DNA of 6,868 nucleotides. Source: Actinomycetota bacterium (GTDB taxonomy: Bacteria > Actinomycetota > Geothermincolia > Fen-727 > Anoxymicrobiaceae). Positions 1-5,318 of the stretch are shown here, in pieces. Made by a program: the position numbers and the translations under genes. The stretch is from assembly GCA_016649525.1 (NCBI GenBank), contig JAENXM010000092.1:1-6868 (forward strand), given 5' to 3'. Numbering within the stretch: position 1 is the stretch's first letter; each line of letters begins with the position of its first letter. Under the pieces are notes generated by a model that made no database searches, was not told the origin of the DNA, and saw only the letters and a list, made by a program, of their open reading frames with translations.

Positions 1-20
1 CCGCTAACTTTGAGAACTAA

Positions 21-35
21 CCGGCGAAAGGCCGG
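21..35 (+). other. Small GC-rich hairpin in the leader of the first gene
   Basis: CCGGC (21-25) pairs with GCCGG (31-35) around a GAAAG loop; alternatively C25-G30 closes a GAAA tetraloop with G31 bulged. It ends 15 bases before the ATG at 51. The sequence shows the pairing directly; any effect on translation is inference. No good promoter or Shine-Dalgarno is visible in the 50 bases that the window gives upstream of this gene. Confidence 0.35.
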
Positions 36-50
36 ACATAAGACCTGATA

Positions 51-1166
51 ATGGCTAAATATTCGAACTCGAGACAGCCCAGATACACGAGCGGCAGGAG
101 GAAGCCCTCCCTGTCCAGGCGCGTGAGGACCGTTGGCCCGACGCCTTCGAGGCGCAGGGGTCCCGCCCCGGTCCTGATAATCCTGGCGGTGATCGTCGCC
201 TTTATCTTTTGCTGGGTTTTCGGCAGGGGCTGCAGCGGGAACCAGGAGGCGAAGGAGAACGAGAAGCTGAGGACCTACACTTCGACCGTGAACAAGCTCA
301 TCCAGCGCTCGGCGGGCGTAGGGGTCCAATTCGACAATCTCCGCAGGAACATTGAGGACTATACGAAGGCCGACGTTTCCCGGAAGCTCACCCAGATGGT
401 CAGCGACTCGAGCGACATCTCGAAGCAGCTCAAGAAGGTGCAGGTGCCCCAGAAGGCGCAGGACCTCAACCCGCTGTTGGAGCTCAGCTTTGAAGATCGA
501 GAGGGCGGGGTCCACAAGTTCCACGTAGCGGTTCTGGATGTTTTTGACAAGAAGAATACCGAGAACGCGTCCTCGGTGATGTACGAGGGTTTGATGGACC
601 TGGTCTTGAGCGATGAGGTGGCTCTCCGTTTCCGGGAGAGACTGGAGGGAAAGCTCAAGGCCGCCAAGATGACGTTAGAGAAGGTCGCGGACTCCGTGTT
701 CGTCCCGAAGCAGGGCGACGCGCTTCCCGCAAGCGTGAACGAGTACATAAGCGGGATCAGCGGGACGGAGACCGGGAGCGAGCTTCACGGCGTGGCGGTC
801 ACTCAGTATTCCACTTCGCCCGCGAGAGCGGACCGCACCGAATCCGGGCTATCGATACTGCCCTTCTCGAAGAACTTCACCGTGAAGGTCGCGGTTGAGA
901 ACCAGGGAAACCAGGAGGAAGAGGACATCCCGGTCGTCGTGACACTGACGATATCGCCGGAGGGCACGCCCCAGAAGAAGACCCGGAAGATTTCCAAGCT
1001 CGCGCCCAAGGAGACCGCGACAGTGGTCATCGAAGGCCTGAAGCCGGCTACCGGCGAGGATAGCAAGAACACGATAACGATCAAGGCCGGCCCGGTGCCC
1101 CACGAGAAGAAGACCGACAACAACCAGATGGAGTTCAGCTTCATCATGCGGGCCGAAGGCGATTAA
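51..1166 (+). CDS. Single-pass membrane protein with C-terminal CARDB-like domain, function unknown
   Basis: The product is 371 residues and I do not recognise a named family. Residues 1-38 are strongly basic (RR/RRR clusters), residues about 40-58 form one hydrophobic segment, and Cys61 follows just after it. The topology is therefore probably N-in with most of the protein outside; this is not a classical cleavable signal. Residues 65-215 look mainly helical and charged. Residues about 273-366 read as a beta-rich domain like CARDB/APHP adhesion-type modules, with a V-x-V-x-V-x-N-Q-G strand, a K-L-A-P-K-E turn and a D-N-N-Q end. The ATG at 51 is chosen because an in-frame TAA lies at 39-41 and the next in-frame ATG is more than 100 codons in; its ribosome binding site is weak. 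It is convergent with larC and separated from it by a hairpin cluster. A cell-envelope role is inference. Confidence 0.85.
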   Translation: MAKYSNSRQPRYTSGRRKPSLSRRVRTVGPTPSRRRGPAPVLIILAVIVAFIFCWVFGRGCSGNQEAKENEKLRTYTSTVNKLIQRSAGVGVQFDNLRRNIEDYTKADVSRKLTQMVSDSSDISKQLKKVQVPQKAQDLNPLLELSFEDREGGVHKFHVAVLDVFDKKNTENASSVMYEGLMDLVLSDEVALRFRERLEGKLKAAKMTLEKVADSVFVPKQGDALPASVNEYISGISGTETGSELHGVAVTQYSTSPARADRTESGLSILPFSKNFTVKVAVENQGNQEEEDIPVVVTLTISPEGTPQKKTRKISKLAPKETATVVIEGLKPATGEDSKNTITIKAGPVPHEKKTDNNQMEFSFIMRAEGD

Positions 1167-1167
1167 C

Positions 1168-1198
1168 GCAGCGAAAGTGGCCTGACCCCTTTCGTTGC
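1168..1198 (+). terminator. Stem-loop directly after the stop codon of the first gene
   Basis: GCAGCGAAAG (1168-1177) pairs with CTTTCGTTGC (1189-1198), giving 10 pairs including one G-U, around an 11-base loop. It begins one base after the TAA at 1164-1166. Only TT follows, so it lacks a proper U-tract. It is likely a terminator or a 3'-end stabilising hairpin. It is unrelated in sequence to the four hairpins that follow. Confidence 0.5.
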
Positions 1199-1202
1199 TT
1201 GG

Positions 1203-1221
1203 CCCGGCCTCTCAGGCCGGG
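1203..1221 (+). terminator. Palindromic hairpin 1 (plus-facing copy)
   Basis: CCCGGCCT pairs perfectly with AGGCCGGG around a CTC loop, an 8-bp GC-rich stem. It is followed by GGAATAA, so there is no U-tract; it may terminate as a tailless hairpin, as often proposed in high-GC Gram-positives. The same 20 bases recur at 1240-1259. Confidence 0.5.
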
Positions 1222-1240
1222 GAATAACGGGTAACTTAAG

Positions 1241-1259
1241 CCCGGCCTCTCAGGCCGGG
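1241..1259 (+). terminator. Palindromic hairpin 2 (plus-facing copy)
   Basis: This has the same 8-bp stem and CTC loop as the hairpin 38 bases upstream. The 20-base match (1202-1221 and 1240-1259) is exact, while the flanks differ. No U-tract follows on the plus strand. It is probably a back-up transcription stop for the first gene, or one copy of a small palindromic repeat. Confidence 0.45.
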
Positions 1260-1267
1260 ACTGGGAA

Positions 1268-1286
1268 ACCGGGCTGAGAGCCCGGT
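1268..1286 (-). terminator. Palindromic hairpin 3 (minus-facing variant)
   Basis: ACCGGGCT pairs with AGCCCGGT around a GAG loop (CTC when read on the minus strand). On the minus strand it is CCGG-G-CT-CTC-AG-C-CCGG, the plus-facing palindrome with one internal base pair flipped from C:G to G:C and a changed outer pair. It lies downstream of larC and is followed on the minus strand by only TT, then CCC. Confidence 0.45.
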
Positions 1287-1306
1287 CTAAATATTCTCGA
1301 GAAGAA

Positions 1307-1325
1307 ACCGGGCTAAGAGCCCGGT
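1307..1325 (-). terminator. Likely larC intrinsic terminator (hairpin 4)
   Basis: ACCGGGCT (1307-1314) pairs with AGCCCGGT (1318-1325). On the minus strand the stem starts at the base right after the larC stop codon TAG (1328-1326) and is followed by a T-rich stretch, TTTCTTCTC, the best U-tract in the cluster. It is therefore the most convincing of these hairpins as a rho-independent terminator for the larEBC operon. Confidence 0.6.
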
Positions 1326-2507
1326 CTAAATATTCTCGAGCTGTTCCTGGGCCAGGGACTGGGCTTTCCTGAAGACTTCCTTGATGGGAACGCCCTGCTC
1401 TCCCGCGATCCTCGCGCAGTCCGCGAACTCCGGAGAGATGTTTGTGACCCGGTTGCCCTCGCGGCCCACCTTCACGGCCACCTTACCCCAGGGGGTCTCT
1501 ACCTCGACGATCTCGCGCTCGATCGCCTTTTTCATCACGGTGGATGTGCGAAGGCCGAAGGTGCTCGTCTCCTCGAGCAGTATGCGTTTCAGCGCGGTAG
1601 CGTCCCCGGGAGCGCAGAGGACGGTGATGACGGTGCCGGGGCGCGTCTTCTTCATCTGGATCGGTGTCAGCCATACGTCGTGGGCGCCCGCGCCGAGCAG
1701 CCGCTCGATGACATAGTCGTAGAACTCGGGGTTCATGTCGTCGATGTTCGTCGATACGAGGTACGCGAGCTCTTCACCCTCCGCCGGGTACTCGATCGGC
1801 ACGCCGGTCACCACGCGGAGCAGGTTGGGGACTCCGATGTCCTTTGTCCCCGCCCCGCACCCCACCCTGTCTATGCGCATCGGGGGTGCGACCCCGAAGG
1901 ATGTGGCGAGCGTCTTGATTACCGCGGCTCCGGTCGGAGTTACTATCTCCGTCGGTATGCCCCTTCCGTATGTCGGGGTGTCCTGCAGGATCTCCAGCAC
2001 GGCCGGCGCGGGGACGGGGAGCGCACCGTGCGCCGTCTTGATCATGCCGTGGCCCATAGGCAGGGGTGAGCTGAACACCTCCGTAATCCCGAGCGCGTGC
2101 ACGCCGTATGCCGAGCCGACTATGTCCACTATGGAGTCCACGGCTCCGACCTCGTGGAAGTGCACCTGGTCGATCGGCTTGCCGTGCACGACCGACTCGG
2201 CGCTCGCGAGCCTCATGAATATCTCCATGCTGGTCGCCTTCACCCGCTGGGGGAGCGTGCTGTTCTCGATAAGGTCCCGGATATTGTTGAAGGTCCGCAC
2301 CAGGACGCTGTCGGGGAAGATCACGTCCACCTTCGTGGCGCGCAGGCCGTAGCTCGATACCTCGCGCGTTTCCAGGCGGAACTCTTCGAGGTCGAGCGAG
2401 CTCAGGGTCGAGGCCAGGTCTTCGACGTCGAGCCCGAGGTCTACGAGCGCGCCGAGGATCATGTCGCCGCTTATCCCGCTGAAGCAGTCGAAGTATGCAA
2501 TCGTCAT
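1326..2507 (-). CDS. larC: LarC, CTP-dependent nickel insertase of the nickel-pincer nucleotide pathway
   Basis: LarC catalyses the last step of NPN cofactor synthesis, inserting nickel into the dithio-carboxylated pyridinium mononucleotide (P2TMN) in a CTP-dependent cyclometallation. Recognition rests on the N-terminal FDCFSGISGDM motif (residues 6-16), the HFHEVGAVDSIVD motif (116-128, likely metal or nucleotide binding), TNIDDMNPEFYDYV (253-266), MKKTRPG (285-291) and LEETSTFGLRTS (311-322). At 393 residues it is full length for the family. It is one uninterrupted frame, unlike Lactiplantibacillus plantarum, where larC is split into C1/C2 and joined by frameshifting. The start ATG overlaps the larB stop by four bases (ATGA), so translation is probably coupled. 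A terminator-like hairpin follows immediately after the TAG. Confidence 0.95.
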   Translation of the reverse strand: MTIAYFDCFSGISGDMILGALVDLGLDVEDLASTLSSLDLEEFRLETREVSSYGLRATKVDVIFPDSVLVRTFNNIRDLIENSTLPQRVKATSMEIFMRLASAESVVHGKPIDQVHFHEVGAVDSIVDIVGSAYGVHALGITEVFSSPLPMGHGMIKTAHGALPVPAPAVLEILQDTPTYGRGIPTEIVTPTGAAVIKTLATSFGVAPPMRIDRVGCGAGTKDIGVPNLLRVVTGVPIEYPAEGEELAYLVSTNIDDMNPEFYDYVIERLLGAGAHDVWLTPIQMKKTRPGTVITVLCAPGDATALKRILLEETSTFGLRTSTVMKKAIEREIVEVETPWGKVAVKVGREGNRVTNISPEFADCARIAGEQGVPIKEVFRKAQSLAQEQLENI

Positions 2508-3271
2508 GGTTTGACCTCGCAGACCAGCCGGTTTATCAATCCCGCCAGGTAACCACCGCCGAACCCGTTATCGATGTTCACGACGCTGACCCCCGCGGCG
2601 CAGGAGTTAATCATGGCGAGAAGCGCTGCCAGCCCCCCGAAGCTCGCCCCGTAGCCCACGCTCGTCGGGACTGCGATGACCGGGCAGGACACTATCCCCC
2701 CCACGAGGCTCGCGAGCGCGCCTTCCATCCCCGCAACCACCACGACCGCGCTTGCCTGCTCGAGCGAATCGCGGTAGGCGAAGAGCCTGTGCGCGCCAGC
2801 CACACCGACGTCATAGAAAGCCTCCACCCGGCTTCCCATCAGGGACGCGGTCACCCGCGCCTCCTCCGCGACCGGTATGTCGGCCGTCCCGGCCGCTACG
2901 ACGCACACGAGGCCGAACGGCTCTATGTGCTCCCGCTCGATGGTCACCAGGCGGGCCTCCGGGTAGTAAACGGCGCGCGCGTCAAGTCCGTGTACCATAT
3001 CGTACACTTCCCGTTCTGCCCTCGTCAGGAGTATGTTCCCCCTGTTCTTCTCGAGAAGCGCCCGGGTTATACCTTTGATCTGCTCGAGGGTCTTCGGCTC
3101 GCAGTATACTACCTCGGCCAGCCCCTGCCTGAGCTCCCTGTGGTGGTCGACCTTGGCGAACCCGAGGTCCGTGAAAGGGAGCGACTTCAGGCGTGAGACA
3201 GCGCCGTCCAGCGTGACTTCACCCGACTTCACTTTAAGCAGGAGTTCTTTTATCTCTTCCTCGTATTTCAT
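2504..3271 (-). CDS. larB: LarB, NaAD carboxylase/hydrolase of the nickel-pincer nucleotide pathway
   Basis: LarB carboxylates C5 of the pyridinium ring of nicotinic acid adenine dinucleotide and cleaves the phosphoanhydride to give P2CMN and AMP, the first step of NPN synthesis. The 255-residue length is typical. The C-terminal half resembles PurE (AIR carboxylase): AGTADIPVAEEA (127-138), YDVGVAGAHR (153-162), VVVAGMEGALASLVGG (177-192), PVIAVPTSVGYGASFGG (197-213) and NSCAAGVSVVNIDNGFGGG (222-240). Cys224 lies where the family's substrate-binding cysteine sits (Cys221 in the L. plantarum enzyme, from memory). The N-terminal part (1-120) is the LarB-specific region. GGGG lies six bases upstream of the ATG. 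The gap from larE is 19 bases, and the end overlaps larC by four. Confidence 0.95.
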   Translation of the reverse strand: MKYEEEIKELLLKVKSGEVTLDGAVSRLKSLPFTDLGFAKVDHHRELRQGLAEVVYCEPKTLEQIKGITRALLEKNRGNILLTRAEREVYDMVHGLDARAVYYPEARLVTIEREHIEPFGLVCVVAAGTADIPVAEEARVTASLMGSRVEAFYDVGVAGAHRLFAYRDSLEQASAVVVVAGMEGALASLVGGIVSCPVIAVPTSVGYGASFGGLAALLAMINSCAAGVSVVNIDNGFGGGYLAGLINRLVCEVKP

Positions 3272-3290
3272 GTTAATCCCCGTTTTGTGC

Positions 3291-4112
3291 TCAGGGTTTA
3301 AAAAACGCTTCGTTCAGGGCGCCTGAGCGGTACCCGGCCAGGTCAACCGTCGTGTAGGTGAAGCCGAGGTCCTTCATCTTCTCAATGACCTTCTGCCGCA
3401 CCCCTTCCGACACGAGTGTGCCGAGTGACGAGGTACTGACCTCTATCCGCGCGGTCTTCTCGTCGATGAGACGCAGCCTCACCTCGGAGAGCCCCAGCGC
3501 CCTCAAGAACCGCTCGCCCTTGTCAATGATTGTGAGCTTCTCACGGGTGATCCTCTGGTCGTATGCGACACGCGTGGCGAGGCACGTGCTGTGAGGCTGG
3601 TTCCAGGACGCCAGCCCCAGCTCCCGCGATAGAGCCCTGACCTCATATTTCGAGAAGCCCGCTTCGAGGAGTGGGCTCCTGACGCCCAGCTCCTGCGCGG
3701 CGTCTATCCCCGGCCGGTAGTCCCCGGTGTCGTCGACCTGGGTGCCGTCGATGACCTCCGCGATACCCTCCCTGTTCGCGATCTCCAAAAGCTCGCTGAA
3801 CCTGTCGTGCTTGCAGAGGTAGCAGCGCTCGGGCGGGTTTGCTACTAGAGCGTTGTTGGCAAGCTCGTTGACAGCGACAGTGATGTGTTCGACCCTGAGC
3901 CTTTCTGCGACGGAGGCGGCGTTCTCGAGCATCTCCTTCGGGTGAAGCGGCGAATGAACGGTCACCGCGACGATATCCTCCCCCAGCGCTTCTTTTCCGA
4001 CAGCGAGCACCAGCGTGCTGTCCACACCGCCGGAGAAGGCCAGCAGGGCGCTTCCCATGTCCGCCAGGTTCTCTTTAAGCCTGTGATATTTGTCCTCGAG
4101 ACCTGTTTCCAT
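3291..4112 (-). CDS. larE: LarE, ATP-dependent sulfur transferase, three-cysteine type
   Basis: LarE adenylates the two carboxylates of P2CMN and replaces them by thiocarboxylates (to P2TMN) for the NPN cofactor. The 273-residue product has a PP-loop ATP site, SGGVDST (residues 27-33), DGTQVDDTGDYRPG (122-135), SKYEVRAL (154-161) and TCLATR (176-181). Cys177 aligns with the sulfur-donating Cys176 of L. plantarum LarE. In addition Cys97 and Cys100 form a CxxC (RCYLCK), absent in L. plantarum but typical of LarE proteins that bind a [4Fe-4S] cluster, such as the Thermotoga maritima enzyme. I chose the ATG at 4112 because the family begins just before the PP-loop, AGGGG lies ten bases upstream, and an upstream in-frame ATG at 4172 would span the promoter. 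It is the first gene of larEBC. Confidence 0.93.
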   Translation of the reverse strand: METGLEDKYHRLKENLADMGSALLAFSGGVDSTLVLAVGKEALGEDIVAVTVHSPLHPKEMLENAASVAERLRVEHITVAVNELANNALVANPPERCYLCKHDRFSELLEIANREGIAEVIDGTQVDDTGDYRPGIDAAQELGVRSPLLEAGFSKYEVRALSRELGLASWNQPHSTCLATRVAYDQRITREKLTIIDKGERFLRALGLSEVRLRLIDEKTARIEVSTSSLGTLVSEGVRQKVIEKMKDLGFTYTTVDLAGYRSGALNEAFFKP

Positions 4113-4122
4113 CGAAGTATGA

Positions 4123-4140
4123 CCCCTATAACGAATTATA
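4123..4140 (-). promoter_or_regulatory. Probable larEBC promoter -10 element and ribosome binding site
   Basis: Read on the minus strand, TATAAT (4140-4135) is a perfect sigma-70-type -10 hexamer, 22 bases before the larE ATG. AGGGG (4127-4123) lies ten bases before the start. Transcription would begin near 4129-4127, giving a very short leader of about 16 bases. No convincing -35 hexamer is visible at 16-18 bp spacing, so an activator or extended contacts may be needed. Confidence 0.5.
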
Positions 4141-4188
4141 TCAGAGGGCAATGAGGTTCCCGTGCCAGGCACCGCCGCTTCTGTCCGG

Positions 4189-4217
4189 GTGAAAAGGCCA
4201 CCCCCCTATTGTATAAT
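4189..4217 (+). promoter_or_regulatory. Probable promoter of the DUF4446-pheA-serS operon
   Basis: GTGAAA (4189-4194, four of six matches to TTGACA), a 17-bp spacer and a perfect TATAAT (4212-4217) make a good sigma-70-type promoter. Transcription should start near 4224, giving a leader of about 76 bases. It is divergent from the larE promoter, with the two -10 boxes about 72 bp apart. Confidence 0.6.
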
Positions 4218-4226
4218 CGGGAAAAC

Positions 4227-4252
4227 CTATGGGTTGGAAAGAGAGCCCATAG
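4227..4252 (+). other. Hairpin at the extreme 5' end of the DUF4446 mRNA leader
   Basis: CTATGGGTT (4227-4235) pairs with AGCCCATAG (4244-4252) in a 9-bp stem with one G-U pair, around an 8-base purine loop (GGAAAGAG). It starts only a few bases after the predicted transcription start, so it would cap the transcript. Such 5'-terminal hairpins often stabilise mRNA; that role here is inference. There is no U-tract, so it is not an attenuator by itself. Confidence 0.4.
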
Positions 4253-4299
4253 AGACTATAACGCCCGAGAAGAGAGCCGAACCGGATAGGCGAGAGACC

Positions 4300-5316
4300 A
4301 TGGTCCAGAACAACATAACCGCGATCGTCATAGCCCTTGCGTCGGTCTGTGTCTTATCAATCGTTTTCATAATCTACCTCTCCTGGCGCATGAGGAGGCT
4401 CGAGGGCGGCTACGACCTGCTGACCCGCGGCTCGGAGGGCAAGAACTTTGTGGAGATAGTGAACGAGAATATCGTCCAGACCCTTAAGTTGAGAGATGAG
4501 GTGGAGAGCCTGTCCGAGCGCTACGCTTTCGTGCTACGGCGCATGGCGGGCGCCGTTCAGCATGCAGGTGTTGTCAGGTACGACGCGTTCCGGGACCTTG
4601 GCGGCCTGCTCAGCTTCTCAATAGCGTTGCTCGATGACAGGGGTAACGGCCTCGTCGTAAGCTCGATATACGGGCGTTCTGAGTCCAGGACGTACGCGAA
4701 GCCGATCATCGAGAGGGATTCTTCCTACCTGCTTTCACCGGAGGAGAAAGAGGCGATCAGGCTGGCGATGCAGAGCAGGGAGACGGGCGCACTCCCCATG
4801 GAGGCGACAGACCACGAACACGAGGAGAAGATCGCGAGCCTGAAGCTCTTCCATGACAGGGAGTACATCGAGACTTCCCGTGAGGAGGAAAGGCGCGCCG
4901 AGCTGGTAAGTCTTGCTTCCGAAATGGAGGGGCGGCCCAGGCGCCGCTCGGCCGGGCGTGCCGCCGAACGTGACATGCCGCGCCAGAGGGCGGCGAGGGC
5001 GAACATCCGCACTTCCGGGGATGAACGCCGGCCGGAGATCGAGGACAGGCCTCCCGATGTCAAGGAGCGCCCGGCGCGCGCCAGGTCCAGGAGAACCGCG
5101 GCCGTGGAGCCCGGCGAAACTCCGAGGCGGCCGCGCCCTGAGCACCCCGCTGACAATCCGACAGAACCGATTCCCGTGCCGACCAAAGAGGGGATCTTCG
5201 ACGTGGAGAAAGAGATAACCGAGCAGGAGACTCCTCGGCAAAAGCCCGCGTCGAGGCCGCAGTCACTTAATACCCCCGTGGAAAGACTCCGACGCAAGGA
5301 GCCGAACGGAGACTGA
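4300..5316 (+). CDS. DUF4446 membrane protein with long disordered C-terminal tail
   Basis: The product is 338 residues. Residues about 6-28 are a hydrophobic membrane segment followed by WRMRRL, so it is probably an N-terminal anchor with the rest cytoplasmic. Residues about 30-155 match the DUF4446 family pattern: an ELR-like helix, VVRYDAFRDLGGLLSFSIALLDD (91-113), NGLVVSSIYGRSESRTYAKPI (116-136), then SSYLLSPEEKEAI (141-153). The family has no established biochemical function. Family members I know are about 150-170 residues; here a further 170 residues rich in Arg, Glu and Pro follow and look disordered. I chose the ATG at 4300, preceded by AGGCGAG at a five-base spacing, over the in-frame ATG at 4162, because the latter lies upstream of the TATAAT promoter and adds sequence unlike the family. 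It is the first gene of the operon; pheA starts two bases after its stop. Confidence 0.88.
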   Translation: MVQNNITAIVIALASVCVLSIVFIIYLSWRMRRLEGGYDLLTRGSEGKNFVEIVNENIVQTLKLRDEVESLSERYAFVLRRMAGAVQHAGVVRYDAFRDLGGLLSFSIALLDDRGNGLVVSSIYGRSESRTYAKPIIERDSSYLLSPEEKEAIRLAMQSRETGALPMEATDHEHEEKIASLKLFHDREYIETSREEERRAELVSLASEMEGRPRRRSAGRAAERDMPRQRAARANIRTSGDERRPEIEDRPPDVKERPARARSRRTAAVEPGETPRRPRPEHPADNPTEPIPVPTKEGIFDVEKEITEQETPRQKPASRPQSLNTPVERLRRKEPNGD

Positions 5317-5318
5317 GC

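Larger units (their letters stand above)
1265..1340. repeat. Two-copy 39-bp tandem repeat carrying the end of larC and its hairpin
   Basis: Copies at 1265-1301 and 1304-1340 match at 36 of 37 positions (only 1276 G versus 1315 A differs) with a two-base AA spacer, so the period is 39. Each copy contains the palindromic hairpin plus the 15 bases that in the right-hand copy encode the last four residues of larC (LENI) and its stop codon. The left copy is thus a duplicated, untranslated larC tail. Confidence 0.85.

Noticed and set aside
17..47. Resemblance of the leader of the first gene to the P2 part of a c-di-GMP class I riboswitch (AACC, CGAAAG loop, GGAC, then ATAAGACC).
   Set aside because: The GACGCAAAGCC signature matches only partly, and the remaining P3 half would have to lie inside the coding region, where I do not see it. 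It is more likely a simple hairpin with a common GAAA loop.
1202..1340. Hairpin cluster as a CRISPR array.
   Set aside because: Only two copies of each of two palindromes, with no regular spacers and no cas genes; the period-39 unit is a simple tandem duplication.
1735..2352. Open frame of 205 codons on the plus strand inside larC.
   Set aside because: It is antisense to a strongly conserved gene in high-GC DNA, where spurious long frames are common; no family features.
2495..3196. Open frame of 233 codons on the plus strand inside larB.
   Set aside because: It is a shadow of larB; the translation is His/Arg-rich with no recognisable motif.
4113..4172. Upstream extension of larE to an in-frame ATG at 4172.
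   Set aside because: The extra 20 residues are not family-like and would cross the TATAAT element at 4140-4135; the ATG at 4112 has a better ribosome binding site.
4162..4299. Upstream extension of the DUF4446 gene to an in-frame ATG at 4162.
   Set aside because: It would start upstream of the best promoter, overlap the larE control region, and encode residues unlike an N-terminal membrane anchor.
4725..5297. Open frame of 190 codons on the minus strand opposite the DUF4446 tail.
   Set aside because: Ser/Arg/Leu-rich antisense translation of a low-complexity region; no ribosome binding site or family support.
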